64,000 bases of DNA from Marisalimonas sp016777705 (GTDB lineage Bacteria; Pseudomonadota; Alphaproteobacteria; Puniceispirillales; Marisalimonadaceae), in the NCBI RefSeq assembly GCF_047717795.1, contig NZ_CP159808.1, forward strand, positions 1,302,001-1,366,000, read 5' to 3'. Each line of letters opens with the position of its first letter. Position 1 is the stretch's first letter. A model generated the notes under the pieces. It did no database searches. It was not told the DNA's origin and worked only from the letters and a program-made list of their open reading frames with translations. The position numbers and the translations under genes are program-made. Positions 31,791-39,551 of this stretch are shown one piece after another.

Positions 31791-33239
31791 ATGTTAAGTA
31801 GTCAAGTTGAATATGATACAATAATTCCTAACAATGTTAGTTTATCTTCAGATAGAAGAGTTCTTAAAGCTCTTGAAAAATGGCACCCTGGATATATTGA
31901 CTGGTGGAAAGATCTTGGTCCAGTAGGATTTCAAGATATGTTAGTTTATTTAAGAACAGCAATTAATGTTGATAAAGATGGTTGGGCTACTTTTGATTAC
32001 GTTAAAATGCCAGAATATAGATGGGGTATTTTACTAGCTCCTCAAAAAGAAGGAAGAACAATTCCATTTGGTGATCATATCGGCGAACCTGTGTGGCAAG
32101 AAGTTCCTGGTGAATACAGATCGATGCTAAGAAGATTAATTGTTATCCAAGGTGATACCGAACCTGCTTCAATTGAACAACAGCGATTTTTAGGAAGTAC
32201 AGCACCATCCTTATATGATATGAGAAATTTATTTCAAGTAAATGTTGAGGAGGGAAGACATTTATGGGCAATGGTATATCTACTTCAAAAATATTTTGGA
32301 TCTGATGGTAGAGAAGAAGCAAATGAGCTACTTAAGCGACAGTCTGGATCTGAAGATGCACCAAGAATGCTAGGAGCTTTTAATGAATCAACACCAGATT
32401 GGCTTTCATTTTTTATGTTTACAGCATTTACAGATAGAGACGGTAAAATGCAATTAGAAGCATTAGCTCAATCTGGGTTCGACCCTCTGTCAAGAACTTG
32501 TAGATTCATGCTTACAGAAGAAGCCCATCATATGTTTGTTGGAGAAAATGGTGTAAGAAGAGTCATAAAGAAAACTTGTGAAATGATGAATAAAGCTGGT
32601 ATTTCAGATCCATTTGATATTGATAAGATAAGACAGTTAGGCGTAATTGATCTACCCACCATCCAAAAAAAAATTAATCTTCATTACTCTTTATCACTAG
32701 ATCTATTTGGATCAGAAATTTCTACAAATGCTGCTAACACATATACAGCTGGTGTAAAAGGAAGATTTTGGGAAACAAAAATTAAAGATGATCATATTCT
32801 TAAAAATGATACCTATCCGATTTTAGAATTTGCTAATCAAAAAATAATTAACAAACAAGCTCCTGCCCTTTTATCACTAAATATGAGATTAAGAGACGAC
32901 TATACTAAAGATACTGCAGTGAGTATAAAAAGATGGAATAGGACTATTGAAGAGGCAAAGATAAATTTTAACATTAAATTACCTTTTGAGGGTTTTAATA
33001 GAAAAATTGGTACTTTTATGAGCGCTCATATATCGCCATCAGGCGATGTTTTGACAGAGGAAAGTTGGAACAAAGAAAGTAATAAATATTTACCAACAAA
33101 AGATGATAATTTATTCATTGAGTCACTTATGACACCAGTATCTGAACCTGGAGTTTATGCAGATTGGATAGCGGCTCCAGATCTGGGAATTGACAATAAA
33201 CCCGGTGACTTCGAATATGTGAAAATCCATGACGCTTGA
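31791..33239 (+). CDS. boxB: Benzoyl-CoA 2,3-epoxidase subunit BoxB
   Basis: This 482-residue protein is the diiron oxygenase component that epoxidises benzoyl-CoA with oxygen. Carboxylate and histidine ligands in the spacing of the BoxB family are visible: Glu124 (GDTEPAS), Glu154 and His157 (EEGRH), Asp215 (FTDRDG), Glu244 and His247 (TEEAHH). All are shifted by about four from the published Azoarcus numbering as I recall it. The motif DWWKDLGPVGFQDM near the start is also typical. BoxB needs electrons from the reductase BoxA, which is not in the window. It follows boxC by 11 nt; GCGAGGTAAA lies before the ATG. It ends convergently with the DapA-family gene. Confidence 0.93.
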   Translation: MLSSQVEYDTIIPNNVSLSSDRRVLKALEKWHPGYIDWWKDLGPVGFQDMLVYLRTAINVDKDGWATFDYVKMPEYRWGILLAPQKEGRTIPFGDHIGEPVWQEVPGEYRSMLRRLIVIQGDTEPASIEQQRFLGSTAPSLYDMRNLFQVNVEEGRHLWAMVYLLQKYFGSDGREEANELLKRQSGSEDAPRMLGAFNESTPDWLSFFMFTAFTDRDGKMQLEALAQSGFDPLSRTCRFMLTEEAHHMFVGENGVRRVIKKTCEMMNKAGISDPFDIDKIRQLGVIDLPTIQKKINLHYSLSLDLFGSEISTNAANTYTAGVKGRFWETKIKDDHILKNDTYPILEFANQKIINKQAPALLSLNMRLRDDYTKDTAVSIKRWNRTIEEAKINFNIKLPFEGFNRKIGTFMSAHISPSGDVLTEESWNKESNKYLPTKDDNLFIESLMTPVSEPGVYADWIAAPDLGIDNKPGDFEYVKIHDA

Positions 33240-33258
33240 TCTTCACTTTTTTAAAAGA

Positions 33259-34194
33259 TTATTTTAAACCAGATTGCTTTAAAGCTTTTCTTAAGTTATT
33301 TATTTCTTTTTCGCTGATTTTCATAAGCGGGGGACGAACAACAGCTTCCTTCATATGTCCTGTTAAAACTAATACTTCTTTCATCCTATTATGCATATCT
33401 AAAAATGGTGGTGAATAAAATGCCTGAGCCAAAGGAAATATTTGATCATTTATTTTTTGGGCTTCTTGTAAATCTTTCTTCTGAATTGCTCTGAATAAAG
33501 CAACTTGAAAGTTTGCTATCACACTACCTGCTCCAGACAAAAGACCTTTTGCACCCATAACAAGCGAAGACATTAACCAAGAACTATGAGTAGTTAGAAC
33601 ATTCACCGGATTAGATAAGTTTTGAAATGTTTTTATATGTTTTTCATGTAGCATAGGGTCATTTGACCAGTCTTTTATTGCTTTTATTGTAGGCACTATC
33701 TCAAATAATTTTAATAATGTTTCAAATGGATAAGTTAAGTTGCCAGAAGATGGATAATTAAAGCATATCAAGGGTAAATCTGTCACATCAGCAATTCTTT
33801 TAAAATGCTCAAGAGCCATTTCTGGCCTTAGATGCCCTCCCATAGACATACTTTGTGGAGGAAAACAGAGTAAAGCAGAAGCTCCATTTTCTTGAGACAT
33901 TTTAGCAATTTTAGCTGCTTCTATACTACCATCTGCATATACACCATTTATTATTGGAATAATGTCGCCAATTTCATCAAGTGAAAAATTCAATATTCTT
34001 TTTTGTTCTTCAAAATTACATGCATGCACTTCAGATGAGTGTCCGTTAATGGTGAGAGCAGATATTCCGTCAGTTAATGCACAAGTTTTTATGTGCTTTC
34101 TACTAGATTTTTCGTCAATTTGAAAATCTTTGTCAAAAGCTAACAATGTAGCTGGTATAACACCTTCTAATTTTATTTTATTTGAATGAGACAT
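33259..34194 (-). CDS. Dihydrodipicolinate synthase/N-acetylneuraminate lyase family protein
   Basis: This 311-residue class I aldolase-type TIM barrel has the Schiff-base lysine Lys174 in IKAIKDWS and Tyr147 in CFNYPSSG. The carboxylate-binding GTTGE-type loop is changed to NGHSSEV (residues 50-56). It starts with GVIPATLLAFDKD. The family splits or joins 2-oxo acids. The changed loop and the setting argue against lysine biosynthesis. Relatives near aromatic genes include hydratase-aldolases that act on ring-cleavage products, so a catabolic role is possible. It lies opposite to boxB, with 19 nt between the ends, and diverges from the MaoC-like gene. Confidence 0.85.
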   Translation of the reverse strand: MSHSNKIKLEGVIPATLLAFDKDFQIDEKSSRKHIKTCALTDGISALTINGHSSEVHACNFEEQKRILNFSLDEIGDIIPIINGVYADGSIEAAKIAKMSQENGASALLCFPPQSMSMGGHLRPEMALEHFKRIADVTDLPLICFNYPSSGNLTYPFETLLKLFEIVPTIKAIKDWSNDPMLHEKHIKTFQNLSNPVNVLTTHSSWLMSSLVMGAKGLLSGAGSVIANFQVALFRAIQKKDLQEAQKINDQIFPLAQAFYSPPFLDMHNRMKEVLVLTGHMKEAVVRPPLMKISEKEINNLRKALKQSGLK

Positions 34195-34287
34195 TTAAAT
34201 CCCTATAAAAAATTTATTTTTATTTAATATAAAATACATTATCATTTAAAATAATTTTTTAAACATATTAAAATAAGAGATTAAAAA

Positions 34288-34746
34288 ATGGTAATTATTG
34301 AAAGTCCATCAGAAATTAAAAAATTCATCGACAAACCATTAACTCCAAGTGAGTGGTATGACGTTACTCAAGATAAAATTAACAAATTTGCAGACTCAAC
34401 ATCAGATCACCAATGGATCCATATAGATGAAGAAAGAGCTAAAAAAGAAATGCCTGATGGAAAAACTATAGCACATGGTTATTTCATGGTATCTCTACTT
34501 CCAAAACTTGCAGCGCAAAATGCAGAAATCAGAAATACTTCTAGAACATTAAATTATGGTTCTGATAAAGTAAGATTTATTAATATGGTTAAGGTAGGTT
34601 CACAAGTTAGATTAAATAGAACTATTATATCGTGTGAGAAAATGAATAACGGTGGTTTTAGAGTAGTCAATAAATGCGAATTAGAAATTAAAGATGAAGA
34701 TAAACCAGCTTTTATTGCTGAGACAATTTCTTTAGTTTTTCCTTGA
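34288..34746 (+). CDS. MaoC-like (R)-specific hydratase/dehydratase
   Basis: The 152-residue hot-dog-fold protein has the hydratase motif with Asp40 and His45 in STSDHQWIHID, followed by PDGKTIAHGYFMVSLLPKL. MaoC-type enzymes hydrate 2-enoyl-CoA to 3-hydroxyacyl-CoA. The NodN subgroup has the same length and motif. It forms a likely two-gene operon with the quinone-oxidoreductase-like gene 20 nt downstream. It could serve the acyl-CoA products of the aromatic pathways, though this is only context. Confidence 0.85.
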   Translation: MVIIESPSEIKKFIDKPLTPSEWYDVTQDKINKFADSTSDHQWIHIDEERAKKEMPDGKTIAHGYFMVSLLPKLAAQNAEIRNTSRTLNYGSDKVRFINMVKVGSQVRLNRTIISCEKMNNGGFRVVNKCELEIKDEDKPAFIAETISLVFP

Positions 34747-34766
34747 AAAAAGCAAAAGGAACAAAA

Positions 34767-35735
34767 ATGAAAGCTATTGTTTGTAATAATTTTGGACCCA
34801 TCCAAGATATTGAATATAAAGAAGTAGATCAACCAAAACTTGACGATGATAGTGTAATTATAGATGTAAAATCTGTTGGTGTAAATTTTCCTGACGGCCT
34901 ATTAGTTCAAGGAAAATATCAGTTAAAACCTGAAACACCCTTTATACCTGGAATGGAAGTTTCAGGTGAAATAATGAAAACAGGTCAGCACGTATCAAAT
35001 TTTAAAATTGGTGATAGAGTGACTGCATTATCACAATTAAACGGGTATGCTGAACAAACTGCAGTTAAAGAGAGTTCTGTATTCAAAATACCTGAAAACA
35101 TGTCATTTGATGATTCATGCGCTTTATTATGTGCATATGGTACTTCCCATTATGCTCTAAAACAAAGAGGCAGACTTCAGAAAGGAGAATTACTTGTAGT
35201 TTTAGGAGCGTCTGGTTCTACCGGATTAGCCGCAATACAAATTGGCAAAATTATGGGCGCTAAAGTGATTGCTGTAGCGTCTAATGATGAAAAACAAAAA
35301 ATAGCTAAAGACAATGGAGCAGATATATCTATTGGATACGATAATTTAAAAGAAGAGTTGAAAACTATTTCAGATGGTAAAGGTGTTGATGTTATATTTG
35401 ATCCTGTAGGAGGAGATATTTTTGAAACTGTAGCAAGAACTATGGCTAGAAACGGTAGGCTATTAGTCATTGGGTTTGCTTCAGGTACTATCCCAAAATT
35501 AGCGGTTAACTTAGCTCTTGTTAAAGAATTTAGTGTTGTAGGTGTTTTTTGGGGTGCTTTTACCAGAGGAGAACCTGAAAGGTACAAAGAAAATATGATT
35601 GAGCTTTTTCATTGGTATGAAAATAAATTAATTAAACCTCTTGTAGAAGAAAAATTTCCTTTGTCAGAAGCTAGTATGGTTTTAGAAAAAATTCTTTCCC
35701 GAGGAGCCAAAGGTAAAATAATATTAAAGCCATAA
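34767..35735 (+). CDS. NADPH:quinone oxidoreductase-like zinc-free MDR protein
   Basis: This 322-residue medium-chain reductase has an N-terminal GroES-like domain (GVNFPDGLLVQGKYQLKPETPFIPGMEVSG) and a Rossmann domain with LGASGSTGLAAIQIGKIMGAKVIAVAS. The zinc-ligand cysteines of alcohol dehydrogenases are absent, as in the quinone oxidoreductase and enoyl reductase groups. I chose ATG 34767, because AAAGGA at 34755-34760 lies six bases upstream and the protein then starts with MKAIVCNNFG as homologues do. An upstream TTG at 34743 would overlap the MaoC-like gene. It is a probable partner of the MaoC-like hydratase in acyl-CoA metabolism. Confidence 0.88.
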   Translation: MKAIVCNNFGPIQDIEYKEVDQPKLDDDSVIIDVKSVGVNFPDGLLVQGKYQLKPETPFIPGMEVSGEIMKTGQHVSNFKIGDRVTALSQLNGYAEQTAVKESSVFKIPENMSFDDSCALLCAYGTSHYALKQRGRLQKGELLVVLGASGSTGLAAIQIGKIMGAKVIAVASNDEKQKIAKDNGADISIGYDNLKEELKTISDGKGVDVIFDPVGGDIFETVARTMARNGRLLVIGFASGTIPKLAVNLALVKEFSVVGVFWGAFTRGEPERYKENMIELFHWYENKLIKPLVEEKFPLSEASMVLEKILSRGAKGKIILKP

Positions 35736-35770
35736 TCATGTATAATTAATTTATTTAAATTATGATTCTA

Positions 35771-36577
35771 TTATTCCTTTTTTAGAAACATTCCAAAAAA
35801 ATGGGAAATAAAAAACAAAACTGCACTAACTACTACTATTGATGGTCCGGATGGCGCATCAATTTCTACTGATAGATAAATACCTAAAATTACTGATATA
35901 ATTCCCAATAGGGTTGCAACAATAGCCATCATTTCTGGGGAATTTACCAACCTCCTAGATGTTGCCGCAGGTATTATCAACATTGCTGTTATCAAAAGTA
36001 ATCCAATAATTTGAATTGATACTGCAACAACGATTGTAAGAATTGAAGTTAAAAGTAGATTTATAAACAAAGGGTTTACCCCTTCAGCTTTTGCCAGATC
36101 CTCATCGATAGTGACTAAAAGTAATGATGACCAATTTAAACAAATAATTATTACTACAAATAATACTGCTAAATACATACCCCAGAGATCATTCTGTGTT
36201 ACAGCTAGAATATCACCAAACAAGAAAGCATGAACGTCGATTTTAATTCTATTCATTGAAATAACTATAATACCAATTGAAAGAGCTAGATGAGCCAATA
36301 CACCTAATAAAGTATCAGAGGATAAAAGTTTACTTTGTTGTAACCATAAAAATAGAATACCAAACAATAAACATGTAAACACTATACCTAAATTAATGCC
36401 TACACCCATTAAAATACCTAATCCTACTCCAAGCAAAGAGCTGTGCGCTATTGATTCACCATAATAAGACATTCTTCTCCATACAACGAAACAACCTACT
36501 AGGCCTGATATCATAGCAACTGCCAACCCTGCTAAAATACCTCTAATAATAAAAGGATCAGTTATTTTCTTCTCCAA
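35771..36577 (-). CDS. znuB: Zinc ABC transporter permease ZnuB
   Basis: The 268-residue integral membrane protein of the metal ABC-3 family has about eight hydrophobic segments. It begins with FIIRGILAGLAVAMISGLVGCFVVWRRMSYYGESIAHSSLLGVGLG, the family signature. DEDLAKAEGVNPLFINLLLTSILTIVVAVSIQIIGLLLITAMLIIPAATSR includes the coupling helix to ZnuC. It imports zinc with ZnuA and ZnuC. Its start lies inside the end of znuC (20-nt overlap), so the two are co-translated. The divergent Zur box suggests repression when zinc is ample. Confidence 0.93.
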   Translation of the reverse strand: MEKKITDPFIIRGILAGLAVAMISGLVGCFVVWRRMSYYGESIAHSSLLGVGLGILMGVGINLGIVFTCLLFGILFLWLQQSKLLSSDTLLGVLAHLALSIGIIVISMNRIKIDVHAFLFGDILAVTQNDLWGMYLAVLFVVIIICLNWSSLLLVTIDEDLAKAEGVNPLFINLLLTSILTIVVAVSIQIIGLLLITAMLIIPAATSRRLVNSPEMMAIVATLLGIISVILGIYLSVEIDAPSGPSIVVVSAVLFFISHFFGMFLKKE

Positions 36578-37316
36578 TGATAAAATTCTGATTATTATGA
36601 TTATGTCTACTATCAGAGTGTTGGTAGACAGCCATCATGTTTGCCATATCTTTTCCAAACATTGAAATAAATTCTGGATCTTTTGTAATTTGCTGAGGTT
36701 TACCTGAACAACATATGTGATTGGAAAGACATAGTACCCTCTTAGTAGAAACCATCACAAGATGTAAATCATGAGATACCATCAAAATACTAAGGTTTCT
36801 TTTTTTATAAATAGATTGCAAGAGTTTGTAGAAGTTCATTTGACCTGAAATATCTAAGTTCTGAGCTGGTTCGTCTAGAATCAACAAATCTGGATTATTT
36901 AGTAGACTTCTAGCCAACAGAACTCTTTGCATTTCCCCACCAGATAAAATTGATAATTGTTTATCAATGATTTTATCTATCTGAGTTTCTAAAATAACTT
37001 GTTGAAATGAGATTTTATCAAATTTTTTTCGAACTGTTATAAAGCTTTTAACATTTATAGGTATTGTATTTATAACTTTAATACTTTGAGGCATATAACC
37101 TATTTTCAAACCTTTCTTTCTATTAATTTCTCCAAATTCAGGTTTATAAAAGCCCATAAGGCATTTTAGAAGCATTGTTTTACCAGCACCATTTGGGCCA
37201 ATTATAGAAACAAAATCATTTTTATTTATCTGAATATCAATATTTTTTAAAATAGATTTTTGATTTTTTATGACGCTAATGTTTTTAGCAGATATGAGTG
37301 CATTTATTGATTTCAT
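36558..37316 (-). CDS. znuC: Zinc ABC transporter ATPase ZnuC
   Basis: This 252-residue ATPase has Walker A GPNGAGKT at residues 40-47, signature LSGGEMQRVLLARSLL, Walker B DLLILDEPAQNLD and switch His in VSHDLHLVM. The C-terminal tail is rich in His and Asn (HSDSRHNHNNQN), as in many ZnuC proteins. I chose ATG 37316, which overlaps the zur stop in an ATGA arrangement. An upstream in-frame TTG (37337) would add residues read from inside zur. It supplies energy for zinc import through ZnuB. The gene order zur-znuC-znuB is common in proteobacteria. Confidence 0.93.
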   Translation of the reverse strand: MKSINALISAKNISVIKNQKSILKNIDIQINKNDFVSIIGPNGAGKTMLLKCLMGFYKPEFGEINRKKGLKIGYMPQSIKVINTIPINVKSFITVRKKFDKISFQQVILETQIDKIIDKQLSILSGGEMQRVLLARSLLNNPDLLILDEPAQNLDISGQMNFYKLLQSIYKKRNLSILMVSHDLHLVMVSTKRVLCLSNHICCSGKPQQITKDPEFISMFGKDMANMMAVYQHSDSRHNHNNQNFIIGEENN

Positions 37317-37777
37317 TTTTGAATACAACCATGACAATGGCCTTCAATTTCTAAAGTTGTGTTACTTACTATGAAATCTCTTTTGTTAGCTGTTTTAAAT
37401 ATATTGTCGGTTAAATTTTTATCGCAACACTCTTGATAGATATTACATATTTTACAAATAAGAAAATAACATTCTTTATGAACCTTCGGATGGAAACAAC
37501 CAACATATGAATTAATAGAATTTAATTTATGTATAAAACCATTTTCTATTAAAAAATCTATTGCCCTATAAATTGTAGGTGGGTGAGCTCTTTTTCCTGT
37601 AACTTCGGTAAAAACATCTAATATTTCATAAGCTTTTATGGGTTTCTTATACTTTATAATTATTTCAAATATTTTTTGGCGTATTTCTGTAAATACTAAA
37701 CTATTTAATTCACAAATTTCAAAGACTTTTGCGATAGAATCTTGTACTTCTTTTGTATTTTTTAAATTAAATTTCAT
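37313..37777 (-). CDS. zur: Zinc uptake regulator Zur (Fur family)
   Basis: The 154-residue Fur-family repressor has an N-terminal winged helix (RQKIFEIIIKYKKPIKAYEILD, then APPTIYRAIDFLIENGFIHKL, with HPPTIYRAI as the recognition helix). The C-terminal dimerisation domain has two cysteine pairs for structural zinc (ICKIC and HCHGC) and the HKECYFLIC strand. The start is ATG 37777; the upstream reading frame is open but covers the znuA promoter and has no family match. It represses zinc uptake genes when loaded with zinc. It leads the operon zur-znuC-znuB and shares the 88-nt spacer with znuA, which contains a Zur-box-like palindrome. Confidence 0.92.
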   Translation of the reverse strand: MKFNLKNTKEVQDSIAKVFEICELNSLVFTEIRQKIFEIIIKYKKPIKAYEILDVFTEVTGKRAHPPTIYRAIDFLIENGFIHKLNSINSYVGCFHPKVHKECYFLICKICNIYQECCDKNLTDNIFKTANKRDFIVSNTTLEIEGHCHGCIQK

Positions 37778-37826
37778 AATTAACCATACAACATTAAACT
37801 TGACATTCATAGCTAAGTATAGTGTT

Positions 37827-37838
37827 ATGTTATAACAT
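37827..37838. promoter_or_regulatory. Zur box between zur and znuA
   Basis: ATGTTATAACAT is a perfect 12-bp palindrome in the 88-nt spacer between the divergent zur and znuA genes. It resembles the core of known proteobacterial Zur sites, which centre on GTTATAAC. It lies 50 nt before the zur start and 28 nt before the znuA start, so one site could control both directions. Confidence 0.8.
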
Positions 37839-37865
37839 TTCAATAAAAATTTTAAAGGACCTCTA

Positions 37866-38903
37866 ATGATCAAGTTTTTTTCTATTTTAGCTTTATTTAT
37901 TTGTACAGGTGTTAATGTTTTTGCAACGGAAACAACGGGAGTAATTTCAACTATACAGCCAATAAATTCTCTAGTAAGTGCCGTAATTGGCAATACGGGA
38001 AAAAGTATAACAATTATACCATCGGAACAATCACCACATGATTTTAAATTAAAACCTTCGGACGTAAAAGTTTTACAAAATGGTAATATAATCTTTTATG
38101 TTTCAAACCATTTAGAGAGTAGTATTACAAAAGTTTTTAAAAATTTACCTAAAAATATTAAGTTAATAAACCTGATGGAAGAATCAGGTGTTAATCATTT
38201 AGCTATCCGTGATAATGATGCATGGGAACGTCATGACCATCACGGCCATGATGATCACGATGACCATGATAAACATGGTAAAAAACATGATGATCATGAC
38301 GACCATGATAAACACGGTAAAAAACATGATGATCATGACGACCATGATAAACATGGTAAAAAACATGATGATCATGATGACCATGAAAAAGAAGACGACG
38401 TGCATGTTTGGTTAAGCCCAGACAATGCAATAAAAATCGTACAAAAAGTTAATAAAGTCTTAAGTCTTTATTTTCCAGAAAACTCAAAAATATATAATGA
38501 TAATACAACCAAATTTATTGATAAAATTAGAAATTTAAAAATGGAATTGGTAAAAGAATTGTCACCTATTAAGAATAAACCTTACATAGTTTTTCATGAC
38601 GCTTACCAGTATTTTGAAAAAACTTTTGAGTTAAATGCAGTTGGGTCTGTTGCCCTTGAAGGAGACATAGCATCATCCCCCAAGCAAATTTCTTTCATAA
38701 AAGACAAAATTGTTAAATCCATGGCTTTGTGCGTATTTCAAGAACCACAGTTTGACAGCAAATTAGTTAAGATAGTTGTTGAAGGAACTGATGCTAAAAT
38801 AGGAACACTAGACCCTCTTGGAGTTAACATTTCTGAAAATAAAGATTTTTATTTACAACTCATTACGAACATGGCTAAAAGTTTGAAAGAATGTTTAGGA
38901 TAA
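37866..38903 (+). CDS. znuA: Zinc ABC transporter substrate-binding protein ZnuA
   Basis: This 345-residue cluster A-I metal-binding protein has a signal peptide (KFFSILALFICTGVNVFA, cleavage after about residue 20). Zinc ligands are in EQSPHDFKLKPSD (first His), VHVWLSPDN (second), VFHDAYQYF (third) and TLDPLG (Asp). Between the first and second ligands, residues about 120-178 form a loop of His and Asp with a 13-residue unit repeated about three and a half times. Such loops collect zinc or pass it to the high-affinity site in gammaproteobacterial and alphaproteobacterial ZnuA. AAAGGA at 37854-37859 precedes the ATG by six bases. It is followed after 9 nt by a LolD-like ATPase gene, so its transcript probably runs on to 41308. 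Confidence 0.95.
   Translation: MIKFFSILALFICTGVNVFATETTGVISTIQPINSLVSAVIGNTGKSITIIPSEQSPHDFKLKPSDVKVLQNGNIIFYVSNHLESSITKVFKNLPKNIKLINLMEESGVNHLAIRDNDAWERHDHHGHDDHDDHDKHGKKHDDHDDHDKHGKKHDDHDDHDKHGKKHDDHDDHEKEDDVHVWLSPDNAIKIVQKVNKVLSLYFPENSKIYNDNTTKFIDKIRNLKMELVKELSPIKNKPYIVFHDAYQYFEKTFELNAVGSVALEGDIASSPKQISFIKDKIVKSMALCVFQEPQFDSKLVKIVVEGTDAKIGTLDPLGVNISENKDFYLQLITNMAKSLKECLG
38250..38390 (+). repeat. 39-bp tandem repeat inside znuA (His/Asp loop)
   Basis: Three nearly identical 39-bp units start at 38250, 38289 and 38328; a partial fourth starts at 38367. Each codes for 13 residues with the pattern DDHDDHDKHGKKH. The units differ only at a few third-codon positions. This is an in-frame coding repeat that can change length by slippage; it is not a CRISPR array. 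Confidence 0.9.
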
Positions 38904-38912
38904 TGATTTAAA

Positions 38913-39551
38913 ATGTTAATTTGTGAAAATCTTTCATTTTCTATAGATGGTCATAAGTTATTTTCAAATATAAATCTTAATATTGAAAATCAGAAGGATC
39001 TTTTAATCACGGGTCCTTCTGGTATTGGTAAGACAACTTTACTAAGTATATTATGTGGTCTTCAAAAACCTACTGAAGGTAAAGTTTTATATGATGACAT
39101 TAATCTCTATAATTTAGTTGAGAATAAAATTGATTATTTTAGAGGTGACAAGCTTGGAATTGTTTTTCAAAATTTTAATTTAATTAATGCATTTACTATT
39201 AAACAAAACCTAGAACTTGGTAAGACAACCCAAGGTTCTGGAGATAAAAATCTCTATGATCTATTACAAAGAGTTGGACTAGCTGACAAATCACACATAA
39301 AAGTATCAAAATTAAGTGTTGGAGAAAAACAAAGACTTGCAGTTGCCAGAGCTTTTATAGGTAACCCCAAATGGATTTTTTGTGACGAACCTACTTCATC
39401 TCTTGATGATAAAAATGCTGAAATAATTTCTCAATTTATTAAAGATGAAAGTGCACGATGTAAAGCATCCTTGATTCTTATTACTCATGATAAACGTGTG
39501 CAGTCTATTCTTAATTTTTCTCAAACCTTGATATTAGGAGAAGAGTTATAA
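38913..39551 (+). CDS. LolD/MacB-type ABC transporter ATPase
   Basis: This 212-residue ATPase of the lipoprotein-release/efflux group has Walker A GPSGIGKTTL near residues 34-43, a Q-loop in GIVFQNFNLINAFTIKQNL, signature LSVGEKQRLAVARAF, Walker B WIFCDEPTSSLD and switch His in LITHDK. The Ile in GPSGIGKT and LSVGEKQ for LSGGEQQ are small departures from LolD. It lies 9 nt after znuA and overlaps the start of the FtsX-like gene by 3 nt. Together with that permease it forms an ABC module. Its place behind a Zur-type promoter suggests a zinc-related job rather than general lipoprotein release. Confidence 0.9.
   Translation: MLICENLSFSIDGHKLFSNINLNIENQKDLLITGPSGIGKTTLLSILCGLQKPTEGKVLYDDINLYNLVENKIDYFRGDKLGIVFQNFNLINAFTIKQNLELGKTTQGSGDKNLYDLLQRVGLADKSHIKVSKLSVGEKQRLAVARAFIGNPKWIFCDEPTSSLDDKNAEIISQFIKDESARCKASLILITHDKRVQSILNFSQTLILGEEL

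Noticed and set aside
33259..34194. Lysine biosynthesis DapA
   Set aside because: The conserved GTTGE-type loop is replaced by NGHSSEV and the neighbours are catabolic. Only the superfamily can be assigned.
37778..37993. Longer Zur reading frame with 72 extra N-terminal residues
   Set aside because: The extension runs across the znuA promoter, the Zur box and the znuA start, and has no Fur-family match. ATG 37777 gives a normal Fur-type N-terminus.
38250..38390. CRISPR-like spaced repeats
   Set aside because: The units are directly adjacent without unique spacers and lie in frame inside znuA. No cas gene is in the window.
38199..38430. Open frames on both strands across the znuA repeat region
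   Set aside because: They are by-products of the 39-bp repeat, which has no stop in several frames. Their products are repeats of Met/Ile or His with no family match. The ZnuA frame has a signal peptide and metal ligands.
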